From: Trichosporon coremiiforme
Taxonomy: Eukaryota > Basidiomycota > Tremellomycetes > Trichosporonales > Trichosporonaceae
Assembly: GCA_039545355.1 (NCBI GenBank)
Contig: BCJJ01000004.1
Coordinates: 186,001-250,000 of the forward strand
Direction of reading: 5' to 3'
DNA length: 64,000 bases
A program made the position numbers and the translations under genes. Positions 1-12,576 of the stretch are shown here, piece by piece. The notes below the pieces were generated by a model. That model made no database searches. It was not told the origin of the DNA and worked only from the letters and a program-made list of their open reading frames with translations. Each line of letters opens with the position of its first letter. Positions within the stretch are counted from its first letter, which is position 1.

Positions 1-1706
1 GCGCCGGGCGAGGGACGCGCCGACTCGTTATGAGCGCGGGCGCAGCGACAGGAGAAGTGTATCGCCCATCCATCAACTCAGCGCAGCCAGGCCCCGTTCA
101 TCATCTCCGCCATTCCGAGACCGGAACGTGCGCTCAGCAGATGGCCTTGCGCAAAGGTTCCCCGGCGGATCCGCGGACTCTGAAGGTTTCGAGGACTCAG
201 TGAAGTCCGACGATCCGCAATCACTTCATCCAGATGATGACCGCAAGCAGCAAGGAAGTCGAGGGGATCCCGATCGCTACCAGCCGCCAGAGGACGTTGA
301 TGCTGCGATGTCCTCCATCTCTGAGCCGACAAGTCGACCGCGATCACCCCATAAGCGTCGGACTCGCATGCTGATGTCCCGCAACCAGTGGCAAGCCCTC
401 AGCCGCCTGTGGGACCGGGTAAGTTGGGAGAGCTTGGTGATTGCTAACTTCTTCCAGACCATTTTCCCGGCCACGGCAGAGCGGGAGGCACTTGCTCGAG
501 AAATTGGCTTGACGCCTCGACAGGTTCAGGTCTGGTTTCAGGTCAGTTATTGAGCTTGAATTTCGCTGACAGCTGTAGAATCAAAGGCAGAAGCGTCGTC
601 GAGAACGTGAAACCGATGCAGCCAACGCTGCCCTCGTTGCCTCTTCTCCGTTCTTTGCGGCAACCAGAACTGTGGAGCTCCCTCATGGCTGGAACGGCGA
701 ACCACCTCCACGGCATTGGGCAGACGCAGAGGATCGAGGACCGTATTCCTCATCAAGCTCTCGACAGCCTGTCCCTCACCCACACAATGGCTTCGATCAT
801 CGCTCTCAGGAAGGAAGTTATGCGAGCCACGGATACGGGCCTGCGCACCGGGAGGAGCATCCACGTCAAGGGTGGCCAGAGCTAAACGCTCAGCGATGGC
901 GAAGCAATCACTTGTTGGGCCGGGAGCGTGATCCGGAACGCGAATTCGACCGAGGGACGCTGGACAAGGAGCGATCATACGAGCGGGGCCGTGAGTTTGT
1001 CCGGGAGCTCACCGGTGAGCGCGAAGACACCCTGTCCTCCCGACCGCGCGGCTATTACTACCCCGGGCCGCTACCGTCAGGGCCACACGAAGAGCGTTGG
1101 CAGCATCCGCCAAGACCGACGCTGTCGCCGCATCACTCCTATCCTCCACCACCTCCCACCGCTCTGGGTCTCTACTCTGGTCGCGACTCCCGATCCCCAC
1201 ATCCGCCGTGGCCGCCTGGCGAGCCTGGCATGCTAACTGCGACCGAGAGAACGGCTTCCCCCGGAGCTTTAGGTGCATCCGGCGCACGGCACCCTTACTA
1301 CTACGCGCCCGAATCTCTGCGCTCTCCGATGGACGAACATCTGCGATCGCTTCACTCAACCTCCAGTCCAGGGTCTGGTCGACAGCGGGGCCCTTCATAC
1401 CTGCCTCCTTCCCTCAGCGCACTTGCGATAGACAGGCCATTGGAAAGTGAAGTCCGTGACAGGCGCCAGTCTTCCTCCTACATGGTAGACGGGGGGCGAG
1501 AGGCAGTCGGAGCGGTTCATCAAAGGCTGCAAGACCGGCATGCTTCGCCGTACGCGCAACCTGCACCCACCAGGCCCCATCATCCGCCTTCTCCGAGCGG
1601 CTCACGTCCACAGCACCCGCGTGAGCCTCCTACACACGATCCAGGACGCACGGGTGAGACGACCTCTCCGCCAAGATTACCCAGTCTCAGCTCTCTACTG
1701 CACTAG
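1..1706 (+). CDS. homeodomain transcription factor, 5' partial
   Basis: Exons <1-418, 458-541 and 579-1706; the first exon is open to the left window edge, so the start codon lies outside. The two introns are 39 and 37 nt; the first is in frame and would read through if missed. After splicing the segment around nt 350-605 gives a homeodomain: a basic KRRTRM arm, helix 1 with QWQALSRLWDR, then helix 3 as QVQVWFQNQRQKRRR. The invariant W, F, N and R of the recognition helix are present, while the position after WFQN is Q instead of the usual R. The remaining 350 residues are rich in Pro, Ser, Tyr, His and Arg with no other domain visible. It is expected to be a nuclear DNA-binding regulator; targets cannot be read from the sequence. 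Confidence 0.85.
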
Positions 1707-4280
1707 CCACCAAGCCTTGGCTTACCAAACCCTTACGGACGAGTTCCTGGCTGGCTGAAGTTTCTCCATATTCCCCCATTGCATTAGCATATTTTCCACG
1801 GCCACCACTGGTGGCCTTTTTCGCGGACACATTAAACGTTTTGGGCTTCTCCTGTTACGTCTCTCCAGCACTACTGAGGTCACTCTTGGAACCAGACTTG
1901 TATGATCCTGAGCTGTCTCCCTAGGTGGCGTAGACGGTGTTGTAGAGGCTTGTTGACCCTGCATACGAAGTACGTTCAGACAGACGTAATGCATTGCGCA
2001 GATTCCACTGCCCTGTGGGCATGACTCACTGCAGGTCGCACCGTGTTTGCAATCCGCGCGCCGACGCTACTGACGGACCTTGAGCTGTCTGTCACTCAAG
2101 ACCACCCCACCTGGCAAGGGGGAAGAGACCAAGTGGCAGACAGAGCCGGCGGTCCGCCGGTCTCGGATGTTTATCCCAGGCACACGCCAGGGCCATCGAA
2201 GGCGTGGATAGTGGGCTCGACGGTTGAGACTGCGAGCTGCGACAGGCGCTTGTCCACCTGGGGTCCAGGATACGAGCAAGCATGATGGAATAGTGGGGCG
2301 GCCGAATGGGAGTGCGAAGGGTGCATGACGGACGTACAGGAGTAGGCTGTAAGGTTAACAAAGGATGAGCGGTTCACCGAGAGGGCTTTATTCTGGAGCG
2401 AACGGCGTATCGGTGGCCGCGCAAGTCCGCATGACTCGTTTGCGACGGCCTCAGTGGTGGGCAGGTATGCGTGACGAGGGCGGAATAAGAACGGGTGAGG
2501 ACAGGCGAGGGGCGCGAACGGCCGGCCGAAGCAGACAGGAGTTACTACCTGCCAACGCATTGCCGTTTTGCTCCCTGGGCTGTAAAGCAGATGTAAGGGC
2601 CCAGCGGGCCTGAACTGGCTTTACTCTGCGGAATGCTGGAATCTTATACTGGCCCCCTTGCACGGCCCCTGAACGTGCTTGGGCCTGAAGGCCTCGCCGC
2701 GTCTCGCGGCGGCGTCAACTGACGTGCCCTTGCGCCGAACTGCAGACAGGTTCGGCATGCGCAGGGGTCAGCGGGCGCGATGCGAATGGGACACCGACTG
2801 CACCTATCGGCCATCCGACGACCGACCGCATGACCCATGCTCCCCTCGATCTTGCATGCAGCGTGCGCTGCGCAAGGGCGGGTGAGACAACTACGGCATG
2901 CGGCGGCGTTTGCATCAGCCCCAGGACTTACACATGTCACGAGGTCTAAGGCAGCGTTAATTAATCTATTGAACTGCCAATGAACCGCAGGTGCGGAGGG
3001 GAGGAATGCGCATTCCTCGCGCCGCACGGCGCAGCAGCGGCGTCGGCGCACGTCTCTTACGACGTGTAACACCTCATGACCTCTAAGGACCGGCTAGATA
3101 ACCGTCCTCCGTTTTGTAAGCGAAGCAGTGGTGCTGGGCATGTCTTGTCTTACCCCGGTTCGGAGTTCATGCATCACGCACCGGGTTATTCGATACCGTC
3201 AAGCTCAAGTATAGAGAGGTACGGATCATAACCGGGCGTCCAACGCAGCCTGGCGAGTTAGAAATCAGCTCGCATGCACGTGCCATGCTCTCTGATTGTG
3301 GTCGATAGCTGACTGGTGCTCAGGTGCTGGCGAGCAATTAACGATATCGCGCAGTGCGAGCGATGTGCTGCGCAGTAATCTCGGATCTTCGTCAAGGGTG
3401 CCGTACAGTTATCAAGGGGCGAAGCAGGCCGAGAGCTTGAGGGTAGGGTAATCGAAAGCCCGGTATACCGGTGTCCTTCTTTCAGTGTCGCACTCCTTCC
3501 AGATTTGACGACGGCGACAACGACAGCGACCCGTCGAACGGACCATCTGTCGTATCAGCGTATCCACAGCTGGGCAGATTCCGTCCCACGGCCTATGCAA
3601 GGCCTATGCAAGGCCGCTGCAGGATCCCAAGGCTAGATGCAGTGGTACCGAACAGGCTTAGGCTGCCCAGCCAGATCGTCCAGGTTCGCCGACGTGCGGC
3701 GCTGGATGCTAGGCGCGCGGAACCTGCCCCCGTCGCCCTCGGCCCACGCCGCCGGCCCAGTGCGAGCGACGACTCGGCAACAATGTTTTCGGTACGCATC
3801 AGACGATCTGCGGGATGGCCATACGGAAAACGATAGGGGCCCGTTGAATATCCTGAGCCAGGACCACCACCGCAGGATGCAAGCAGGATCCTTCCAGGAC
3901 GGCGAGGACCAGGCAGGTTGATCCAGGTTCAGCCAGGACCGCCAGGACCGCATTGTGGAGATGGGTCAGAGGTGACGAGATGAGTGGGAGACAGGCACCA
4001 GAACTCGAACGGGCCTTGTCTGCGTTTGCTTGCCTGGACTTGCCATCCTCCCTTGCTTGGCCATCGAGCCCTACTTGACGAGCCGTACGAGGGGAGAGGC
4101 AGAGGCACCGGGCGTCGTCATTTTAAGGCCCCTGGCCTGATCAAATATCTAGCTCAGCGGTGCCGTCACAGTGGTGCCTTACCCCAGCCACGGGCAACGG
4201 CAGCATTGTTACTCTTAAACTCTCTGGCCTGGTAGTACATCGTCCTGATATCCCAGCCGCAGCCTCGTCCTTATCCTCGT
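1707..4280. other. intergenic stretch, no gene seen
   Basis: About 2.6 kb in which all open frames are short, overlapping and without recognisable motifs. It holds a tandem 11-bp duplication (GGCCTATGCAA, 3590-3611) and a CCAGGA/CAGGATCC-rich stretch at about 3855-3955. I found no tRNA or 5S rRNA pattern that folds. Confidence 0.5.
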
Positions 4281-5216
4281 TCGTCGGTGTAGGGAGCACA
4301 CCAGGTCCTCACCTGCCTGAGACCGTCCGGCCGTCTGTCGCTACGCTTTGCGCTCCTTGTCCGTGAACACGTCTCGTCTCCAGTTCCAACCTCTCTCTGT
4401 GTCCCAATCGGTGCGCTGTATATGAGCAACCCTTGGACCGCAAAGTTACACCACGCCCCGACCCTGTCCGTCTTTCGTTTCCCCCTTTGTTGATCATTAC
4501 CACCCATCATACCATCGGTCCACACCAGACGGCTCGCCTTACCCAACCCAAGAGACATTATATCCGTCAGCCGCGATCGCGACCGCGTCCAAACAACTTC
4601 CCTCACCTATATCTCGTCTTTTCGCATCTCCACTCTTCTCTTCGCCCTCATCACCACCATTTACCTAACCTAATTCACGTTAATCAGCGGCTTCCATTGC
4701 AACAGCCCTGCGTTCCTTCCACGATCTTAAGCCCCCTCCAAACGCAGATCATTACCTCAGCCGGCTGCCACACTGTCGACTTGCACACAGATCGTCAACG
4801 CGCCCTCCACGACACACCATACCTGGGCGCAGGTAGGAGAGCGATCGCAACCTTTACCAGGTGTGAAGCGAAACACGGCCTATACACGAAAGCTTCGCCC
4901 TCCACCAGGTCACTGCGGATCGCCTATCGACCTCGTCGTTCCTATCGAGCTAAACGGCCCATCTTTCGTCGCTACTCCATCCACACGGCTCCGCGCTACT
5001 AGATCTTTCACGTTATCATCGGCTGGGAGGCTGCGTCTAAGCTGACGGCTAAATTAATCGCCACTTGCTCTCGATTTGGCTGAATTCCATCGCTGAGATC
5101 AACAGCCTGCCACCTCCCACCAGACGTTTCCCCATCGCTTTACACTGCTCCGGTGATTACCATTCATTGTGTTGCTCTTCTCTCGACCTCAGCACCCTTC
5201 GCTTCCGTCACCACGG
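4281..5216 (+). promoter_or_regulatory. pyrimidine-rich 5' leader/promoter of the Zn2Cys6-PAS gene
   Basis: Roughly 0.9 kb of strongly C/T-biased plus strand immediately upstream of the ATG at 5217. This composition is seen before several genes in the window (CDC24, YAK1) and is typical of long fungal leaders. Transcript start and leader introns cannot be placed by eye. Confidence 0.4.
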
Positions 5217-7194
5217 ATGAGTCGGCCACCCTTCGCTCACCACAGGTCCTCCTTCGACGGACCTGGTGCCCGGCCTATCCTCGGTGAAGCTGGTCCTTCT
5301 GGTAGCCAACATCATCCCGACGCTCGTCCCACAAGCAGAGGAGGTCGCGACAGGTATGGAAGCCCCCGACGTTCTTACGGACCTCCGCCGCATTCTCATG
5401 ACCCCCATGGGTACCCTCCCTATCCGGGCCCTCCTCCAGGTCACCACCCCGGGTCAGGACAGCCGTATCGCTACTCTCAGCCTCCGCCACCGCTCCAATC
5501 GTCGACTTCCTCTAAGGCTTCGCCGCCGCGCCGTCACACCTCACCTGACCGACAGCGTGTGTCACCGCTCACCACTACCGCACCAGCACCTTCACCACCC
5601 GTGATCAAGCGAGTAGGAGGAAAGGCAAACGTGTCCAGTGCATGCGGACCATGCAAGCGTGCGCATTTGGCTTGCGATGTCGCCCGGCCATGCAAGCGCT
5701 GCGTGAACATGAACAAGGAAGACCAATGCGAAGACGTTCCGGTAAGTTTCCACATGCCATGTGCGCGCAACAGGTGGAATTGTGCAAAGACTAACGGTGC
5801 AGCACAAGAAGAGGGGCCGGCCCAAGGTGAACAAGCCCCCGGTGACCGAACCGTATACCCGTTCGCGACCCGGTGATGAGGGAAGCTCGTCCGCGGGCCG
5901 AAGAGGTGCAGCTCCGTACGATCCGTCGAGGTCATACTCGTCGTCCATCAATTCGCCGCCGTCACCTTTGGCTGACAGTGGCCGGCCTGGGTCGTCCCGG
6001 ATGATGCCTTCACCACCCAGAACGGCTATCGGTTCGATGGTGCCTGTGGGTCAGATGGATCCTGCTCCTCCGTTAGCCGGACCTTATCCGCCTGGACCAG
6101 CGTCTGCTCCTCCCACAGCTCATGGGACCCAGCCGGTTCCGGACCTTTTCACGATCTTCTGCACGACCGATTTTAACATCTTACGCATCACGAACGCCTG
6201 TCACGCTTTGACTGGATTTCACCCTCAAGAGTTTATCAACTTAAACCTAAATCGATGGGTGCATCCAGCCGACCAGCATGTTCTCGACATGGAGCGAGTC
6301 AATCTGCTCTCTGTATCATACCACCAAAACTCTCTTCAATCAACACGAGAGGTCACTCAAGCCATCCGATCCCATAGTGAGCGGGAGCTCCTGACCCCTG
6401 CAATCGGCATGACTGAACCTTACCCGCAAGTCAATGTTCGACTTTTGGGCGCCGACCATGGGTACAACTATTACAACGTCCGTCTCCATCTCGGGGGCGG
6501 TTTGGGAGGCTCGCTCTGGGAACCGGAATCACAGGGCAACATCTACCTCGTGGTGTCATGTCTCTTGATTTCCGATCGCGATGCCCCTTCCGACCGTCCC
6601 TCTTCGCGACGGGCTCCGACGGCCTTACCACCGACACCAGTGTCGGCTATGCCGCCCCCGCCACCGCATATGTTACCCTCCTTTACTTCGGTTGCTGCGT
6701 CGGTTGATGGGCCGCCGAGGGATCCGAGAGACGCCAGAGACCTGAGGAATCCCAGAGATGTACGCGGAGACCCGAGGGATCTTGCTCCACGCGTTGTGGA
6801 CCGCCCAGACCCGCGCGACCCGAGGGACTCCAGAATCTTGAGAGACCATCGCGACCCTCGTGACCCTCGTGACCCCCGTGATCCCCGTGATCCACACCGC
6901 GACTACCGACATTCCCAACATTACTACCCGCGTCAGCCGTATCCTCCAGGGCCGGCCAGGCGATCACCATCACCACCACCTGCATACCCTTCACGCTATT
7001 ACCCTCCTGCTTATTACCCTAGCTACGAACAAGTACGAAGAGAGGATGAATGGCGGCGCCGGTCCATTGCCCCGCCTCCAGGTCCCGGACCTGGTCCTCT
7101 ACCGCCTGGAGGACATCATCCTCCTCCTCCTCCGCCAGGTCCGCCGGGCCACCCCGGTCTCCCCGGCGACTACCGCCGGACATGGGAACTATGA
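5217..7194 (+). CDS. Zn2Cys6 transcription factor with PAS domain (ERT1/RDS2-like)
   Basis: Exons 5217-5741 and 5803-7194 (61-nt intron), 638 aa. The start is the ATG giving MSRPPF. The zinc cluster lies at about residues 143-170: CGPCKRAHLACD, then ARPCKRC and a last Cys in KEDQCED, followed across the splice by the basic linker HKKRGRPK. The CxxCxRAHLxCD..RPCxRC pattern is that of the ERT1/RDS2/AcuK group, known regulators of gluconeogenesis and non-fermentable carbon use. A PAS-like segment begins near residue 289 (DLFTIFCTTDFNILRITNAC). N- and C-terminal regions are Pro/Ser/Tyr/His-rich and include a DPRD repeat at about residues 481-543. A carbon-source role is inferred from family only. 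Confidence 0.85.
6718..6906 (+). repeat. coding DPRD/RDPRD repeat
   Basis: Within the Zn2Cys6-PAS gene the codons for Asp-Pro-Arg-Asp recur about a dozen times, perfect in the run of GACCCTCGT/GACCCCCGT triplet blocks near 6850-6895. It gives a charged low-complexity segment of about 63 residues. Such a run can change length by slippage. Confidence 0.85.
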
Positions 7195-10100
7195 AGAATC
7201 GCGACGACTTAGGATTTGGAAACAGTGATACATCCCCACCGTATACCCCCCACCCCCAGAGAAACAGATGAACTTACGACGTCCAGCTGTACCTCAAGAT
7301 TTCTTGTACTTCAACCAGCCCCATCGGCCTCGGCTGTGATACTGTTATGTCGTCGTGCTGTTGAGATGGTAACGGCGAATGTCATTCGTACAATAATTGT
7401 TGCTCTCGTCATCGGCTTGCGCCGACCAAACTCTCGTCTGACCTTGTCTTGTGCTCTGGTGTTCGCCTGGCTCCTACTTTGTTCCGTCGTTTCGCGCGCC
7501 CCAGTGCTGACCTGACTGCTGTGACCCTTGACGAGCATGATCTCTGCTCTTACACGATTCGTGGTGTTACGCGCCGCACTATCGGCATGACCGGTACCGT
7601 CCGGTAGGGTGTTTAACCTAAGTTGGCTGAGATTTCGAATTCAGAGTGTGGTCTCTCGTTATCATCGGGTCCGCCAGCCCACAGCCTCCTCAGGTCCACC
7701 AGGTCCCAAGCAGGTCCAGCCTGCCAGAACGATCGGTAGACGCAGCGGTCGCCTTACGCACTGCATACCGTTCACTACATCATCACGGGTCCCAGTGTGT
7801 CCTCCCTCTTTCCGGGCTGCAAAGCCGCAAGACGCTCAAGCTGCGATCCCCAAACCAACCTTAAGTCGCCGCCGTGGTGCACGCCTTGTCAGCAAACTCA
7901 TGACGACAGGGGTACCGGCCCGGCCGGGTTCAAGCACCGGAAAGAGATCAGGACGATTTCAGGAGAATCAGGAAAGAAGATGCATCTTGAATGACTTTAT
8001 TACTGCTTCTGGTATGCGTGTGGTCTGCGCCGAACGTATGCAAGCGTAAGCAGCGTGCATGGTCTTTGGTCCGGCAAACCGTCCGCAGCGGTCAGCGGGC
8101 ATCAAGATCGAGGCAGTTCGCGCGGAGATCGAAAGCGGCAATGGAGCCGCAAAACACGCACAAGTGCTGAGCGGCTTGTCGCAGGCCGCGACGCCACGAA
8201 GCCCCTCTTGACCGCGCGCCCGTTACAGCCTGCGCAGCGCTAGTGCACTATCAGTGCGCTAGTCTGCTTTCGATTGAATTATCCTTAAACCTCGTAAAAT
8301 TGAAACCTGCGTTCGAGCTGTCGCATGTGCCAGTGAACGGTGCGTCAGGCGCATCGATCTGCACAATATGTCCCAGACCAGCACGATGCTGCCGCTGGAG
8401 CCGCAAAGGGAGACCTATCAGATCTGTTGTGGCCGGCGAGGTGGTGGCCTGGCCGGACAGCCAGATCGTGTCAGACCTTCAGATTTGACGGCAGACGACA
8501 GCACCTCATGAGATGATAGGTAGGCCACAACTCAACAAGGGAAGCATCGTACCCCCGCGTTGCGCGAAAGATACGGAAGTTGTGTATCATAACATGACAC
8601 AATTATGATCGGTGCGCGGCTCGTCGGTGCGCTACGAACTTACAGCACCACGCACCAGGGGACAAGCCGCGCGCTTATATAAGCTGCGCCACGAGTTGGA
8701 GCAGGGCATGGCGCCAAGAACGGCAGAACCCCAGCCAACAGAAGGGGCAAGCACCAAGGCAGAATCCGCAAACTGAGGCGATCACGTACCGTGTCGTTAC
8801 TCCGTGGGGACACCTCTTGGTTGGACGTGAGGAGCGATGCCAGGACAGCGGTTCTGGGCCGGTAGAATTCCCGATCCTGATGACTCGCTTGCGAGCTTGT
8901 GATCTGACGCAGCGTTGAGGGTGCTCCTGTCGCGAAGCCGCGAACCCGTGATTGCGCTTGTTGCCGCCTTGTCAGGTAGCTCCATCAGCGCCGGAGTGAT
9001 CGTAGACCTTACGACCTTACGATACGAAGCTGGCATAAGCGCCGCGAGCGCAGTCGCAATCTCTCTGCAGGCCCGCTGGGGCCACTGGCTCATCCGAATA
9101 TGCCATTTGTGTTGTCTACCTGATCCTCCTTCGACAGTCTCAACGTGCTCGCAGTCCACTGTTGGCCGATTCCTCAGATTCGCCGAGCACTGCCCCGGCT
9201 TCACGTGCCCACTCGCTTGGTCGCAGCACCGTCATATGTCGTAAGCAGTCGTAAGCAACTGAGGCGAGTGCTTAGCTAGACGTACAAAAAGCCAACATAA
9301 ATCCGAAGGAGCGCGCGAGCGCTCAAGGCGGGGCCGACTCGGACTTTGTGCGTCCGTTGCGATCGTGGCGTGTATTGCGCGATCCACGGCGAATGAATTT
9401 TGGAATGCTCATGTCTTGCTTTCTGCTTCTTGGTGGCGCCGCCAAGGGGTTGCTGAGTCGCTGGAACCAATGCACTCGAGCTCGGCATGCACAGGAGGTT
9501 GCTCAGGTCGGTTGCTCGCTGCCTGGACAACACAGCCGGTCAAGTGTGACACCACTCGAGGTGGTGTACGGCACTGCAGTCCGGTACCACGGTACCAGGT
9601 AACGAGGAGACGCTACCAGTAAGCTGCGGTGTTCCACCCTGGTGGAACCTCCCGGTGAGGCTGGCGTGGGGACTAGGACTGGTTCGAATGTGAGACATTC
9701 GGTGTAGCGCAGCTCGATCAGCAGCAACTCGATCATCAGCAGCTGAGACCGAGCAACAAGGTGGCTCCGCACTTGTTCCCTTGGCCTATGGGCCGTTGGC
9801 TTGTAGGCCCTTGGCTTGTAGGTTTGGGCTACCAACGGATGGCATGCTCTTATGTCTCAGTGCTCATCCACGGGTCGAGCAGCAGTATGGTTTACGTCCG
9901 AGCCGCGAGTGAGACATCGGTGATGCCGAGTGAGAGACGGGAGTCTGGCACCACATCATCACTACGAAATGTGAACCACCGCATGCCTCGGTCCACCGGT
10001 CCGGAGTGGCCCGGTCGGGCAGTTGGCCGTGTCAGGAACGACTCTCGACATCGCTGACGGGACATACGAGTCACTGTACGACATCGGGCTGGTCATGCTA

Positions 10101-12576
10101 ACGACTGTCGATCACGTTGAGCATCGCAGAGGCTGAGGGAGGCGTGCAAGGGTAGCAGGCTGGGTAGGCTGAACGGGGTGGGGACTGCTGTTTCCGACGG
10201 GTTCAGCGATCTACATCCTTCCACGAAGAAATGCTCAAAAGTGCCACGACGCACCACCACATCCTGCACAACAACACACGTACTACAACTCTAACGGCCA
10301 CCACCGGGAAGCGGCGGTGACTCCAAAGGATGCCAGGAGTGCAGGAGCCGCGAAGCTCTGCATACCTGAGCCTTTCTGGCGAGCTTGGGCGTGCTTGAAG
10401 GGGAGCTCGATCTGGTGGACAAGTTTTACCTTTGGACCGAGAGCTTAAAACAGAGTGACGCCGATTCTGGATCTTCTAGTCTCCACTTCTCTCCGCGCTA
10501 CTCCGCCTTTGCTCCCCTTGCGGAGACAGCCTGCTCAGGCCTGCTCAATTCAGTGCGCACCGGTGCGAATTCACAGAAAGCATCGTGAAGACGTGCGTAC
10601 TATCGCACTCACTGCTGGTGGCCGCGCTGTCCACGGGCACCTGACCATTCGACCGTCACTCACCGCGCTTCTTGCTACATGGGCCGCACGCCCGCTCAGA
10701 CACCATGCCCGTCAGGGAAGTGCAGAGCGTGGTCTGGTGAAGAGGTACAGCGGAGATGTGCCGAGCTCTATCCTTCAATATCACATCGGACAGCTGGATT
10801 GCTCCGGATCCGCCAAGCTTGCCACCTGACCAGTAAGCTCAGCGCAGCCCTCGTTCTCCCTGGGGGAGATGCAGATGACCGGAAGAGCCACTCCAGCGCG
10901 CGGACCAGTCGGCAGAATCTGCAACGGGCGGTGCTGACTTGTCTATCGTGCACGAGTCAGAGGGGAAGCACTCGCCGTTAGCACCAGCCGCACACTCTCC
11001 CCAAAGCTAATCGTCGTCAAGGTTAAGTGTTACATCGTAGCTCTGTCGCCGGCGTAGATCTGCGGTCCGAGTCTCGAGCAAGGAGTGCTTCGGTCTAACA
11101 TGCGTTTATGTCGACAGCGGACATGGATTTGGAAAGGGCGCGGAGGTGCCAATTCAAACGCATCACGCTACTGTATGTGAGCCCGCCTCTCCCGAGGCTG
11201 AGCTCAGCAAATCAACAACCTGTGGTAGTGAGTTTCATGCAGGCTGTTCAGGCCGGTTAGCAGGTCTTGCGTAATGCGGAGCGTAAATCGAGGAAGAATC
11301 CGAATACTTGACCTGGAGCTGGCCATATCTCCAAACTTGATGCCGCCGAACCTTATGTGCCTGGCCTGGCCTGAGGCAGCGCGAGGGGGAACGTTTGGAC
11401 TTGTCGTCTCTCAGTCTCATCAGTCTCATCTCGTACCTGTCGACTTGACGACTGGTGCGTAACCGATGGCCCCGGAGATGAATGGAGGGGAAGGAAGGAA
11501 GAAGAGAGAGGACTAGTGACGACTTTTGACATGCGAGCAAGGTTTTCGGAATGTTTTCTCGACGTCGCTGGTTGCGGATCAACAAAGCATTCATGCTAGC
11601 ATGCAATATAACCACATTCCCCGATCTCGATCTGCCCCGCTCCCCTTGCTGCTCCTGCTCGCCCGCAGACACCACCCGTGTACCCCGTACCTCATGTTCG
11701 TACCTCCGTTCCCTTCAATGCACCCCTAGCCGTTCGTACCTCCGCCAACCGCGCGCAAGGACGCACTGCCATATGACCCGCAGCTCCCGTACCGTAGCAC
11801 GGTTCCTCGCTTGCAGCTCCGCCGTGTTCCGGACCGCCGAAGACCATCTCTACTCGTACCCATACTGACACGGGTATATTGCAGGCCGCCGGTCGCTGGA
11901 TCTTGGGGAGAAAGCACCGAGCTCCTATTTACTGATCCAAAACCACTCGGACTTGTGCCGAGATATAGCCTATAACCTCCGGTCCCTCGGCGGCCACTGT
12001 TTCCCTCCGTCGGTCTCGGGCATCACCATCCTTGTGTACCTTATCCTCCTTGTGGGGCTGTGCACCAGCCGATGCCTGATGACTGGGTGACACATACGCG
12101 ATAACAACGTTTATCGCGACTTTCTCACTCCACAAAACTTGACCCTCGCTCCCACAGAGACATGGTGCCTCTGCCCCTTCTGCGCCTTTGCGTCGCCGCT
12201 GAGCAGTACTCGCTCCTCTCTCCTCTTGAGATCACGTCACCTAACTCAACATGTTCGGAGAGTACGTCCTCCCACAGAAAATCGAGGTACCGTCAGATAC
12301 ACATGGTGCCTGCCTTACGGCTCGACACCTCAACCGAGAACAGCCCTGCGCGACTCGGATGCAAAGCGCATTTGAAGAATAAAGTACATCACCTGCGTGT
12401 ATCCCTCTTTCGTTCCTACCGTACTTTGCCTGATTGCCGCAGATGTCCGAAGACGATAGCCGGAAGGTACTAGGTCTCATACCTGACTGACCAGCTTTTG
12501 ACAGTTTATAACGCGAGCGCACAGAGCAAAAAGTCGATCACGGCCGGGGCTAAAACTTATCTACATGGGCGTTGGA
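7195..12576. other. 5.4-kb gene-poor region
   Basis: No open frame here has domain-like character. Visible items are CAGGTCC-type short repeats (about 7690-7725), a palindromic GCTTATATAAGC at 8673-8684 that could be a TATA element without an obvious gene, a 15-bp direct duplication containing TTGGCTTGTAGG (9796-9822), and pyrimidine-rich plus-strand sequence at 11570-11830 and 12140-12250 that resembles a leader. A 43-codon ATG frame at 12251-12382 follows that leader. It may be a non-coding transcript locus or decayed sequence. Confidence 0.45.
9796..9822 (+). repeat. 15-bp tandem duplication
   Basis: TTGGCTTGTAGG occurs at 9796 and again at 9811, separated by GCC/CCC-type sequence, within a larger G/T-rich patch. 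It is intergenic with no known function. Confidence 0.7.

Noticed and set aside
3100..3220. tRNA- or 5S-like segment with GGTTCGGAGTTC
   Set aside because: No A box at the right distance and no cloverleaf or 5S folding could be drawn. Other GTTCGA occurrences at about 8310 and 9680 also fail to form a T-stem.
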